A stretch of DNA of 52,205 nt from Nocardia carnea (GTDB lineage Bacteria; Actinomycetota; Actinomycetes; Mycobacteriales; Mycobacteriaceae): assembly GCF_029868325.1 (NCBI RefSeq), contig NZ_JARWNW010000088.1:1-52205 (forward strand), written 5' to 3'. Positions 40,934 to 49,435 of this stretch are shown one piece after another. Positions within the stretch are counted from its first letter, which is position 1, and each line of letters opens with the position of its first letter. The notes beneath the pieces are model-generated. The model made no database searches. It was not told the DNA's origin and worked only from the letters and a program-made list of their open reading frames with translations. The position numbers were made by a program, and so were the translations under genes.

Positions 40934-42691
40934 ATGAGCACTCCCGATTCCGTCGTCTTCGGCGCGGCCGGTTTCATCGGACGCGCCCTCGTCGCCCGGC
41001 TGCTGCATCGCGGGCATACGGTCGCGGCCGCATTACGACCCGGCAGCGCCGGCCGGCTCACCGCCTGGCTCGACGAGCACGGAGTCGAGCGCGAGCGGCT
41101 GACCGTACTCGACTGCGATATCACCGACCCCGGCCTGGGCGAGGTCGCCGGGCTGGACACCGCCGGGATACGCGATGTGTACAACTGCGCGGCCCGGTTC
41201 ACCTTCGGGATCGACGCGGGTCTCGCGCGAGCGGTGAATATCGATGGCGCCCTGCACATCCTGGACTGGTGCACGGGCCTGCCCGAACTGCGCCGGCTGG
41301 TCCACATCACCGGATACCGGGTCACCGTGCCGGATTCGGCCGAACACGATTACGCGGTCGGCGCCTACGGCGCCTCGAAATTCGAGGCCGACGCGATAGT
41401 GCGCGAACGCGCCGCGACCGCGGGAATCGCACTGACCGTCGCGAACCCGAGCACGGTCGTCGGCCCGGGGCAGTACATCGGCCTCGCCGAACTCGTCCGC
41501 GACCTCTGGTACGGCAGGCTTCCCGCGCTGCCCGGCAACGCCCGCACCCTGCTGCCGATCCTCGATCTCGACTATTTCGTCGATTTCCTCCTCGCTCTCC
41601 CCCGCGACCCGGACACCGCCGGCCGCTCCTACACCGTCCTCGACCCCGCGAGCCCACCGCTACCCGAGTTGATGCGCATCCTCGCCGAGTACCTGCACGT
41701 CCGCGCACCCCGTTTCACGATTCCGACCGGCCTGGTGGCCCGCCTGCCACAGCGGCTCACCGGGGTCGACCGGGAGCGGCTCGCATTCGTCGCCGAGGAC
41801 CGCTACGACACCTCCGCCGCCGATACGGTGGCTGCCGCCGCCGGGCTCACCATGCCGCCCGCCGGCGACGTCCTGCGGAAATGGGCAGACCACCTGGTGA
41901 GCAGTCGATTCGGCGATACCGAGCCGGATCCGTCCGCCGGGTTCGCCGACGGCCTCTGGGTGAGCGGCGAGGGCCGGACACCGGATCTCGTACTGCTGCA
42001 CGGGCTCCCCACCGACAGCGAGGCCTGGCGCGCGGTGACCGCGGCGACCACCGCATCCACCTACACCGCCGACCTCCCCGGCCTCGGCCGTTCGGCCCCC
42101 GGCGGCTCTCCCGCCCACTTCCGGCCGGACCGGCTCATGGCCTCGGTAACCACACGTCCCGTCCTGGTCGGCCATTCCCTCGGCTGCCTCCCGGTCCTGC
42201 GCTACGCGGCCGCCCACCCCGACCGAATCTCCGGAATCGTTCTGGTGGCCCCCGCTTTCCTGCAGAGCCGGGCGTCGTGGTTCACGCGGCTGCCGCTCAC
42301 CGCCCTCGTGCTGCGCCGCCTCCCCCCGGAGCGGCTCGCCGCCGCCCTGGGTCTGCCCTCCGGCCCGGCGATCGACAGCGCGAGCGCGAACCTGAGCCGC
42401 CCCGGTGCAGCCCGGCGCACCGTCGCGGCGCTACGCACGGCGAGCCGGCCCGATCAGCGGGCGGCCGCTCGCCGCCTGCTCGCGGCGGTCACGGTCCCGG
42501 TGCATGTCATCACCGGCTCCCGCGATCCGCTCGAGACCCCGGTACCCGTACCGGCCACGGTGATCGAGGGCGCGGGCCACTACCCCCATCTCACCCATCC
42601 GGACCAAGTGGCCGAGGTCCTGGATTCCGTCCGCAACGTCTTCCCACGGAACCCGGTCACAACCGGCCGCACGATCCCGGCGTCCAAGTGA
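40934..42691 (+). CDS. SDR reductase-alpha/beta-hydrolase fusion
   Basis: A 585-residue two-enzyme fusion. Residues 1-~330 are an extended-SDR/epimerase domain with NAD(P) loop GAAGFIG (10-16) and catalytic YGASK (145-149). Residues ~345-575 are an alpha/beta hydrolase with DLVLLHGLPTDSEAW for the oxyanion hole, GHSLG with nucleophile Ser415, the acid in VITGSRDP and the base in GAGHYPHL. It could reduce a carbonyl and hydrolyse an ester or related bond of the same molecule. It is controlled by the LmrA-type TetR through the operator 14 bp upstream, so an aromatic or flavonoid-like inducer is plausible. Leaderless start likely. Confidence 0.9.
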   Translation: MSTPDSVVFGAAGFIGRALVARLLHRGHTVAAALRPGSAGRLTAWLDEHGVERERLTVLDCDITDPGLGEVAGLDTAGIRDVYNCAARFTFGIDAGLARAVNIDGALHILDWCTGLPELRRLVHITGYRVTVPDSAEHDYAVGAYGASKFEADAIVRERAATAGIALTVANPSTVVGPGQYIGLAELVRDLWYGRLPALPGNARTLLPILDLDYFVDFLLALPRDPDTAGRSYTVLDPASPPLPELMRILAEYLHVRAPRFTIPTGLVARLPQRLTGVDRERLAFVAEDRYDTSAADTVAAAAGLTMPPAGDVLRKWADHLVSSRFGDTEPDPSAGFADGLWVSGEGRTPDLVLLHGLPTDSEAWRAVTAATTASTYTADLPGLGRSAPGGSPAHFRPDRLMASVTTRPVLVGHSLGCLPVLRYAAAHPDRISGIVLVAPAFLQSRASWFTRLPLTALVLRRLPPERLAAALGLPSGPAIDSASANLSRPGAARRTVAALRTASRPDQRAAARRLLAAVTVPVHVITGSRDPLETPVPVPATVIEGAGHYPHLTHPDQVAEVLDSVRNVFPRNPVTTGRTIPASK

Positions 42692-42870
42692 ATTCCCGGG
42701 CGCGCATCACACTGCGCCGGCCCCGCGGGATAAACAGCGATGCCGCTGCGTGGGGCTGATCGCACCGCAACGACCACGGACGTGGGCCGGCTGTGCGAAC
42801 GCACGCACGGCCCGGCCGTATCGGGCTTACCCCGGTTGTGACACGTTCGGTGCCGTCGGCCGGGGAACGT

Positions 42871-42896
42871 GCGCCCCGCCGCAACCGGCGGGACGC
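42871..42896. terminator. Hairpin downstream of DHA2 gene
   Basis: CCCGCCG (42875-42881) pairs with CGGCGGG (42886-42892) around CAAC, extended by GCG/CGC with one mismatch. It lies 23 bp past the DHA2 transporter stop, which is on the minus strand, in the 227-bp convergent gap after the fusion gene. Confidence 0.55.
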
Positions 42897-42918
42897 GGCG
42901 CATCGGCGGATGTCCGTT

Positions 42919-44973
42919 TCATCCGGCGAACGTGGGCCGGCGGCTCTGTTCGTCCAGCAGTTCGCCGGCGATCTTGTCCAGCGCTCGGTCGAGTAGGGCC
43001 TTGTCGGCGGGATCGTCGAAGGTCCAGTCCTCCAGATGCCGGTCCAGCCAGCCGCGCCAGACGCGGCGGAAACGCTCGGCCTGCCGTGCCCCGCTGTCGG
43101 TCAGGCGTAGCGAGTCCGCCTCGGCCGTCACGTACCCGGCTCGTGCGGCGTCGCGGTAGACCGGTTCTAGTACACCGACCGGCACCATATGGTCGTCGGC
43201 GATACCGGTGAGGGTCGCACCGCCGCGTACCCGGGCACGCAGATGCACCGCGCCGATCGCCCAGGTGATGGACTCGGAGAGTTCCCCATCGGTGAGGTCG
43301 TGCAGCGAGGGCCCCGGAAGAACCTGCTTTCGCTCTCCCGGTGAGCCGGGCAGGCGGCGCTCGTCCCGGCGCAACACCTGCGCGACAGCGTGTTCCAGCT
43401 GGGCCGCCCGGTCGGCGGAATCCGGCATCGAGAAGCCCTCCCCCAGTTCCGCGGCGCGCGCCCGAGTGCTGTCGCGCAGCGGTACCTCGCGCAGGAACCA
43501 CGCCACCACGAAGCCGACGAGCGCGACCGGCACAACCCAGCGGAACACGGTGTCGATGGCGGTCGTGTAGGCCTCGATGATCGGCGCCGCCAGCTCGTCG
43601 GGTAATTCCCGCAGGGCCGCCGGGCTCTGCGCGAGCTCCGGGGCCACCCCCGATTCGGCCAGCGCCGCGCCCAGCGCAGGATCGAGTTTCCCGGTGTAGA
43701 GCGTGCCGAACACCGCGGTACCGAACGCACTTCCCACCGTGCGGAAAAACGTCACACCGGAGGTAGCGGTACCCAGCCGCGCGTAGGGCACGGTGTTCTG
43801 CACGACGATGGTGAGCACCTGCATGGACAGGCCGATACCCAGCCCGAGGGTCAGCATGTACAGCGATTCCAGCCAGATACCGGTGTGCCGTCCCATCGTC
43901 GACATCAGGTAGAGGCCGAGCGCCATCACTGCCGTACCCGCGATCGGGAAAGGTTTGTACCGGCCGGTGGTCGAGACGATGTTCCCGGAGATGATCGAGG
44001 TGATCAGCAGACCGACCACCATCGGCAGTGTGCGCAACCCGGATTCCGTTGCCGAGACACCGTCCACGTACTGCAGGTAGGTGGGCAGGTACGTCATGGC
44101 ACCGAGCATCGCGAAACCGACGATGAAACTGAGGATCGAGCACACCGTGAACACCCGGTTGCGGAAGAGATGCATCGGCAGCATCGGTTCGGGCACCCTG
44201 GTTTCCACCACCACGAACGCCGCCAGCAGCACCACCGCCCCGGCGAACAGGCCGATGATCATCGGCGACCCCCAGGGGTATTCGGAACCACCCCATTCGA
44301 GACCGAGGATCAGTCCGGCGACGCCGAGCGCGACCAGCGCGATTCCGAGGTAGTCGATCACGGGGCGTACGGCCGGGCGCACCGTCGGAATCGTCCGGGC
44401 GGCCAGCACGATCATCACCACCGCCACCGGAACATTGATGTAGAAGCACCACCGCCAGCTGGCGTGATCGGTGAACAGGCCGCCCAGTGTCGGCCCGAGT
44501 ACGGTGGTCACCCCGAACACCGCGCCCATCGCGCCCTGATACTTACCGCGCTGACGCAACGGAATGACATCGGCGATCAGCGCCATCGCGGTCACCATCA
44601 GCCCGCCCGCACCGACACCCTGGATACCGCGCGCAATGATCAAGGTGAGCATGTCCTGGGCGATCCCGGCGAGTATCGAGCCCAGGATGAAAACCACGGC
44701 GCTGATCTGGAAGACGAGTTTGCGGCCGAAGAGGTCACCGAACTTCCCTGCCAGCACCGTCGATATGGCCTCGGCAAGCATGTACGCGGTGACCAGCCAC
44801 GCCATATGCCCGGCGCTGCCGAGATCGGCGACGATCGTCGGCAGCGTGGTCGCGACGATCGTCTGGTCGAGCGCGGCCATCAGCATGCCGAGCACGATGG
44901 TCACGAACACGATGTTTCGGCGGCGCCGGTCGAGCGCCGGCGCCGTATCGGGAACCTCGCGGGTGCCGGTCAT
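42919..44973 (-). CDS. DHA2-family drug exporter with C-terminal winged-helix-like domain
   Basis: A 684-residue proton-driven efflux protein of the 14-helix DHA2 (EmrB/QacA) family. Motif LDQTIVATTLPTIVADLG is in helix 1, GKFGDLFGRKLVFQ in loop 2-3 and LGPTLGGLFTDHASWRW in motif C. The transport part ends near residue 500. The last ~185 residues are cytosolic; within them VGVLEPVYRDAARAGYVTA and LRLTDSGARQAERF read like a MarR-type winged helix. Similar length and tail occur in mycobacterial Rv1877-like pumps, as I recall. The ATG at 44973 has only a weak upstream site. Substrate unknown. Confidence 0.9.
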   Translation of the reverse strand: MTGTREVPDTAPALDRRRRNIVFVTIVLGMLMAALDQTIVATTLPTIVADLGSAGHMAWLVTAYMLAEAISTVLAGKFGDLFGRKLVFQISAVVFILGSILAGIAQDMLTLIIARGIQGVGAGGLMVTAMALIADVIPLRQRGKYQGAMGAVFGVTTVLGPTLGGLFTDHASWRWCFYINVPVAVVMIVLAARTIPTVRPAVRPVIDYLGIALVALGVAGLILGLEWGGSEYPWGSPMIIGLFAGAVVLLAAFVVVETRVPEPMLPMHLFRNRVFTVCSILSFIVGFAMLGAMTYLPTYLQYVDGVSATESGLRTLPMVVGLLITSIISGNIVSTTGRYKPFPIAGTAVMALGLYLMSTMGRHTGIWLESLYMLTLGLGIGLSMQVLTIVVQNTVPYARLGTATSGVTFFRTVGSAFGTAVFGTLYTGKLDPALGAALAESGVAPELAQSPAALRELPDELAAPIIEAYTTAIDTVFRWVVPVALVGFVVAWFLREVPLRDSTRARAAELGEGFSMPDSADRAAQLEHAVAQVLRRDERRLPGSPGERKQVLPGPSLHDLTDGELSESITWAIGAVHLRARVRGGATLTGIADDHMVPVGVLEPVYRDAARAGYVTAEADSLRLTDSGARQAERFRRVWRGWLDRHLEDWTFDDPADKALLDRALDKIAGELLDEQSRRPTFAG

Positions 44974-45113
44974 CCGCCGAGTATCGGTGACAGCCCGGCA
45001 CAACTGCGGCGGGACACGCGAGCACCCGCTCTCCGTGGCGCGGCAGCTCGATACGCAGGCACCGGCCGGTAGATCGGCCCCGGCAATAATCGGCCGGCGG
45101 TAGGGTCGCGGGG

Positions 45114-45854
45114 GTGACGATGATCGAGATTTCGCTTCCCGGTGGCAGTGCTGAAGGATATGTGTCCGGCGAGTCCGGGCCCGGAGTCCTGCTCTTCCAG
45201 GATGCGATCGGGTTGCGTCCGGAGATCGAGCGGATCGCGGACCGGATCGCGTCGTGGGGTTATGTCGTACTGGCGCCGCATGTTTTCTGGCGGGACGGGC
45301 GCGCCGCGGATCTCGCGCCCACGGTCGACCTGCGCGATCCGGCGAGCCGCGACGCGTTCTTCGCCTCCGGGGTGGGCGAGCGGATGGCCCGGCTCACGCC
45401 GGAGGTTCTGCGGGCAGACGGCGAGGTGTGGCTGGAAACGCTGCACGGGCTGCCCGGTGTCACCGGGTCCGCGGTCGGCGCGACCGGATACTGCTTCGGC
45501 GGCCGGATCGCGCTGCGGCTGGCCGCGCACCGTCCGGATGAGGTCGCGGCGATCGGGATGTTCCACACCGGCGGAATCGTCACCGAGGACGCCGACAGCC
45601 CGCATACCGAGGTCCCCCGGGTCCGGGCCGCGGTGTTGGCCGGGCACGCCGACAACGACGGTTCCAACACTCCCGAACAGATAGCGACCTTCGATGCCGC
45701 ACTGGAGGCCGCCGGTATCGACCACCGCACCGCCGTCTACCCGGACGCCCTGCACGGTTACACCATGTCCGATACCGCCGCCTACCAGGAGGAAGCGGCC
45801 GAACGGCACTTCCGGGAACTGCGGGAGCTGTTCGACCGCGCCCTGAAGAAGTAA
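45114..45854 (+). CDS. Dienelactone hydrolase family protein
   Basis: A 246-residue alpha/beta hydrolase. The nucleophile elbow GYCFGGRIAL near residue 125 has the cysteine that distinguishes dienelactone hydrolases from serine esterases. The catalytic Asp is in AGHADNDGSN and the His in DALHGYTM. Typical reactions are hydrolysis of dienelactones from chlorocatechol breakdown, but most actinobacterial members have other, unknown ester or lactone substrates. GTG at 45114 is 7 nt after a TAGGGT box, so probably leaderless; an ATG at 45120 is an alternative. Divergent from the DHA2 gene across 140 bp. Confidence 0.9.
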   Translation: MTMIEISLPGGSAEGYVSGESGPGVLLFQDAIGLRPEIERIADRIASWGYVVLAPHVFWRDGRAADLAPTVDLRDPASRDAFFASGVGERMARLTPEVLRADGEVWLETLHGLPGVTGSAVGATGYCFGGRIALRLAAHRPDEVAAIGMFHTGGIVTEDADSPHTEVPRVRAAVLAGHADNDGSNTPEQIATFDAALEAAGIDHRTAVYPDALHGYTMSDTAAYQEEAAERHFRELRELFDRALKK

Positions 45855-46084
45855 GGGCGGTCGCCGGACCATCGATCACGGCAGATTTCACGAGCCCCGA
45901 AGCGCCCGTGTGCTGCCTCATGCACCTCAGGTCCGGTGTGCGAGGTGGCCGGCGATGCGCGGGCGGAGCCGGCCACGACGGACCCGTGATCGCCACCGCG
46001 CCGAGCACAGTCGGCGAGGTCTGCCCGGGTAGCCGGGAACCGTCGACGGTAGCAGCGGCAAAGAATGCGCGCGACGGGATGGTC

Positions 46085-46101
46085 TCACCCGCGGCGGGTG
46101 A
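46085..46101. promoter_or_regulatory. 17-bp palindrome upstream of DUF2252 gene
   Basis: TCACCCGC and GCGGGTGA are perfect 8-bp arms around a single G. The element lies 23 bp upstream of the -10-like TACCGT at 46125, where an activator or repressor could act. The rest of 45855-46136 shows no gene. Confidence 0.5.
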
Positions 46102-46124
46102 CGACGTGCTGGTCGCACGGCATC

Positions 46125-46130
46125 TACCGT
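46125..46130 (+). promoter_or_regulatory. -10 box of DUF2252 gene
   Basis: TACCGT is followed by 6 nt and the ATG at 46137, with no ribosome-binding site between, as in other leaderless-looking genes here. Confidence 0.4.
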
Positions 46131-46136
46131 GCGCCC

Positions 46137-47564
46137 ATGGCCCGACCTCATGCAGGTGCCGAGCCCGCCGTGAATCCGCGGCCGGACTGCGCACAACGGA
46201 TCGAGTGCGGAGCCCGGCAGCGCGAGCGGATCCCTTTCGACGCACTCGCCGAGGTGGGAACCGAGGACGATCGCGACCCGCTCGCCCTCCTCGAATCCCA
46301 GGCCGTCACCCGCATCCCCGATCTGGTACCCGTGCGCTACGGCCGGATGGCGACCTCGCCGTTCGCCTTCTTCCGCGGCGCCGCGCTGGTGATGGCCGAC
46401 GATCTGGCCCGCCTCCCGAGCACGGGTTTGTGCACGCAACTGTGCGGGGACGCGCATCTGAGCAACTTCGGCCTGTTCGCGACACCGGAGCGCCGGCTCG
46501 CCTTCGATGTCAACGATTTCGACGAAACCTATCCGGGCCCTTTCGAATGGGATGTCCGGCGGCTGGTCGCGAGCCTGGCCATCGCCGGCCGCGGCAACGG
46601 TTTCACCACCAAACAGCGCCGCCGCATCACCCGGGCCTGCGCCGCCGAGTACCGCGACACCATGAACTATCAGGCGGAACGCGGCGAGCTCGCCGTGTGG
46701 TACTCGCACCTCGAGGCGGAGTCGGAGATGGCGGAAATACGTGAGGTGCTCGATGCCTCGACGCGGAAGCGGGTCGAGAAGACGATCGGCAAGGCGTGGG
46801 GTCGCGACAGTGCGCACGCTCTGTCGAAGCTCACCACCACCGGAGCCGACGGGCAGCCGCGCATCGTCAGTACACCGCCGCTGATCGTGCCGGTGGAGGA
46901 ACTGTTCACCGGTGCCGACGCGCAGCAGGTGCATCGCACCATGATGCGGCGGCTGATCGACTACCGCGCCACCCTGCAGCCCGACCGTCACTACCTGCTG
47001 GACCGGTTCGACTATGTGCACGCGGCCCGCAAGGTCGTGGGTGTGGGCAGCGTGGGAACCCGCTGCTGGATCGTCCTGTTACGCGGCCCCGGCGGTGATC
47101 CGCTGTTCCTGCAGGCCAAGGAGGCACAGCCCTCGGTGCTCGCCGGCTACCTCGACGGCCCCGAGTACGAGAACCAGGCGGAGCGGGTGGTGACCGGGCA
47201 GCGGCTGATGCAGGCGACCAGCGATATCTTCCTCGGCTGGCATCGCGGACCGGACTCCGACGGAGTGCCGCGGGATTTCTATATCCGCCAGCTCCGTGAC
47301 GGTAAAGGTTCGGCGGAGATCGAGACGATGTCCCCCGAACTCATGGCGCTGTACGGCAGGTTGTGCGCGCGGGTACTCGCCCAAGCGCATGCGCGCGGCG
47401 GGGACCGCTTCGCGATCGCCGGCTATCTGGGCTCCGGCAACGAATTCGACGAGGCGATGGCAGCTTTCGCCGAAGACTACGCCGATCGCAGCGACCGCGA
47501 CCATAGGGGATTTCTTGCCGCGATAGCCGATCGCCGCATCATGGCTGCGCCGGTCACCCGGTGA
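46137..47564 (+). CDS. DUF2252 protein
   Basis: A 475-residue member of DUF2252, a kinase-like-fold family common in actinobacteria and without proven activity. Diagnostic segments are SPFAFFRGAALVMADDL, LCGDAHLSNFGLFATPERRL and FDVNDFDETYPGPFEWD, which resemble the catalytic HGDxxxxN and DxD loops of APH-type kinases. A later LLQAKEAQPS-like segment (LFLQAKEAQPSVL) could hold an ATP-site lysine. The ATG at 46137 is preceded by a -10-like TACCGT, so it may be leaderless; upstream in-frame starts have no support. It stands alone, convergent with an O-methyltransferase gene. Function unknown. Confidence 0.88.
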   Translation: MARPHAGAEPAVNPRPDCAQRIECGARQRERIPFDALAEVGTEDDRDPLALLESQAVTRIPDLVPVRYGRMATSPFAFFRGAALVMADDLARLPSTGLCTQLCGDAHLSNFGLFATPERRLAFDVNDFDETYPGPFEWDVRRLVASLAIAGRGNGFTTKQRRRITRACAAEYRDTMNYQAERGELAVWYSHLEAESEMAEIREVLDASTRKRVEKTIGKAWGRDSAHALSKLTTTGADGQPRIVSTPPLIVPVEELFTGADAQQVHRTMMRRLIDYRATLQPDRHYLLDRFDYVHAARKVVGVGSVGTRCWIVLLRGPGGDPLFLQAKEAQPSVLAGYLDGPEYENQAERVVTGQRLMQATSDIFLGWHRGPDSDGVPRDFYIRQLRDGKGSAEIETMSPELMALYGRLCARVLAQAHARGGDRFAIAGYLGSGNEFDEAMAAFAEDYADRSDRDHRGFLAAIADRRIMAAPVTR

Positions 47565-47756
47565 TTCGGGCGGGGGGTAGGAAACCTGGTCTTCGGCTGA
47601 GACGCCCGTGTACCGCGGTGTCGTCGGTTCCTCCGACCGGCGGCTCCGGCGAATATCCGGGGATCGCGGCCCTGGCCGACCCGCCCGGCCGACTGCCCAC
47701 GGGCACACTCCCCGCACAGAAACGCTGCGGTTTCTGCCGTCCACCGCGGCTCGTGG

Positions 47757-48419
47757 CTAGTTCACGACGGCGAAGGCGAAACCGTCCCAGCCTTTCGCCC
47801 CGACCGTCTGCACGACAGTGGCGTCCAGCCGCGGTTCCGCCGCCAGGAGTTCGACCAGTTCGCGACTCGCGCGGGCGGCGGGGTCATCGGACGCCTCGTC
47901 GGCGAGACGCCCGCCACGCACCACGTTGTCGACGACGATGATCGCTCCGGGCCGGCTCAATCGCAGTGCCCACCGCACGTAGTTCGAGTTGTTCACCTTG
48001 TCGGCGTCGATGAATACGAGATCGAACGGGTCCGGTTGTTCTCCGGCCAGGACCGGTAGCGATTCCATCGCCGCGCCGATCCGGATATCGACCACATCGC
48101 CGACGCCCGCCCGGTCCAGGTTCTCCCGCGCGACCTGCGCATGACGTGGCTCGTATTCGAGAGTGACCACGCGCCCGTCCGTACCGACTGCGCGGGCCAG
48201 CCACAGGGTGCTGAATCCACCCAGTGTGCCGATTTCCAGTACCCGCCGGGCGCCGGTGGACCGGGCGAGCAGGTGGAGGAATTTGCCCTGGGCCTCGGAA
48301 ACGTCGATCGAGGGCAGTCCCGCCTCCGCGTTCGCCCGCAGCGTCGCGCTTCCCGCGTCGTCGCGCACGAGATGGTCCACCACGTACTGGTCCACATCCG
48401 CCCACTCGGGTGTACTCAT
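47757..48419 (-). CDS. O-methyltransferase (COMT-like, family 3)
   Basis: A 220-residue class I SAM methyltransferase of the catechol O-methyltransferase-like family 3. The SAM loop is VLEIGTLGGFSTLWLARAV near residue 60, the acidic ribose-binding residue is in VTLEYEPRHAQVA, and the metal-binding/catalytic segment is LVFIDADKVNNSNYVRWAL near 137. DNVVRGG follows. It would methylate a catechol-like hydroxyl, Mg-dependent. CAGACT lies 6 nt before the ATG at 48419, so a leaderless start is possible. Single gene; the 192 bp downstream and 238 bp upstream hold no other gene. Substrate unknown. Confidence 0.9.
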   Translation of the reverse strand: MSTPEWADVDQYVVDHLVRDDAGSATLRANAEAGLPSIDVSEAQGKFLHLLARSTGARRVLEIGTLGGFSTLWLARAVGTDGRVVTLEYEPRHAQVARENLDRAGVGDVVDIRIGAAMESLPVLAGEQPDPFDLVFIDADKVNNSNYVRWALRLSRPGAIIVVDNVVRGGRLADEASDDPAARASRELVELLAAEPRLDATVVQTVGAKGWDGFAFAVVN

Positions 48420-48657
48420 ACCCGCAGTCTGCCATCGGTCACCCCATGGCGCCGAGCACTGCGAGGGAGAGTTACCGACGCTGGTCGAACGTGTGCTGCG
48501 CCCGGATTCGCGCGATACCGCTCGGCCTCGGGAGGCCGGTGCGTGTCCGCGGCGGCCGCGGGGTCCGGGCCGTCGGCTGCCGAATCGAGTGCGCTACGGG
48601 GCCCGGCCAGGTGACACATTGTCCGGCACGTGACAAGCAGCGCCGTAGAGATGTGGG

Positions 48658-49347
48658 TCAGCGCGGTCCCGCGATACCGAACAGCAGCGCATCGATCCCG
48701 GCCCGGAATACGGCATCGTTGTCGACGGCGGGCTCGCCGGGGGCGTCGGGGTCGGCGAAGAGCGCGGCGAGGTGCGGATAATCGCCCTGGCCGAGCATGG
48801 CGGCGATATGTCCGGCGCCCCCGCCCTGAGTGGGCAGCGGTTGTCCGGTGGCCTCCTGACCGGCGAAAACGGTGACCCAGCCGGAGAGCATCGCGATACC
48901 GGTCATGGTCTCGGCCGGCCGCAGCCGCGCGGGCGCCAGCACCGCCACCATATGGTCCAGGTAGCGCAGACCGTGCGGCCCGAGACTGCGCGGGTTCGTG
49001 TCGATCAGCCAGCGGTGCCGGCGGTGCATGGCGCGCGCTTGTTCGGCGATATCCAGCACATCGGCCCGCAGATCCCCGGTGGGGGGTGCTAATTCGTATT
49101 CGCCGGCGACGCGGTCGTACATCAGGTCGACGAGATCGTCCTTGCCCGACACATAGCGGTACAGGGAGGCGGCGCCAGTGCCCAGTTCCTCGGCGACCCG
49201 CCGCATCGAAAGCGATCGCATACCTTCCGCGTCGGCCAGCCGGACGCAGGCCGCCGCGATGTCGTCGAGGCTCAGGCCGGGCCGCGGTCCGGGTTTGGTG
49301 TCGCCGGCCCGTAGCCACAGCGCGTTGGTCGGTTCAGCGGAGGGCAT
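48658..49347 (-). CDS. TetR-family regulator of ABC exporter
   Basis: A 229-residue TetR protein. The helix-turn-helix LSMRRVAEELGTGAASLYRY is near residues 46-65, and a TetR-class C-terminal domain follows (KDDLVDLMYDRVAGEYEL). It is divergent from a DrrAB-type exporter, and the 88-bp gap contains two copies of TGCGAAC-N3-GTTCGCA. This is the classical layout of a drug-responsive repressor that shuts both itself and the pump until a ligand binds. The ATG at 49347 is chosen; the frame remains open 14 codons further upstream. Confidence 0.9.
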   Translation of the reverse strand: MPSAEPTNALWLRAGDTKPGPRPGLSLDDIAAACVRLADAEGMRSLSMRRVAEELGTGAASLYRYVSGKDDLVDLMYDRVAGEYELAPPTGDLRADVLDIAEQARAMHRRHRWLIDTNPRSLGPHGLRYLDHMVAVLAPARLRPAETMTGIAMLSGWVTVFAGQEATGQPLPTQGGGAGHIAAMLGQGDYPHLAALFADPDAPGEPAVDNDAVFRAGIDALLFGIAGPR

Positions 49348-49371
49348 TCGGTAAGCATGCCTCGAGCCAGT

Positions 49372-49388
49372 TGCGAACATCGTTCGCA
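49372..49388. promoter_or_regulatory. TetR operator 1
   Basis: TGCGAACATCGTTCGCA: perfect 7-bp arms TGCGAAC/GTTCGCA with a 3-bp centre, 25 bp upstream of the tetR start. Confidence 0.8.
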
Positions 49389-49404
49389 TTCAGTTACCGT
49401 CAAC

Positions 49405-49421
49405 TGCGAACAATGTTCCCA
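49405..49421. promoter_or_regulatory. TetR operator 2
   Basis: TGCGAACAATGTTCCCA: the same 7-3-7 inverted repeat with one mismatch, just before the AAGGAG of the ABC gene. It is 33 bp centre-to-centre from operator 1, about three helical turns, so both sites lie on the same face of the DNA. Confidence 0.78.
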
Positions 49422-49435
49422 ATCAAGGAGTGGAC

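Noticed and set aside
41269..42759. 496-codon plus-strand frame in another phase
   Set aside because: Shadow of the SDR-hydrolase fusion; Arg/Pro-rich without domains, while the fusion frame keeps both active sites.
42827..44452. 541-codon minus-strand frame
   Set aside because: Out-of-phase shadow of the DHA2 transporter; no membrane helices and a biased Arg/Gly composition.
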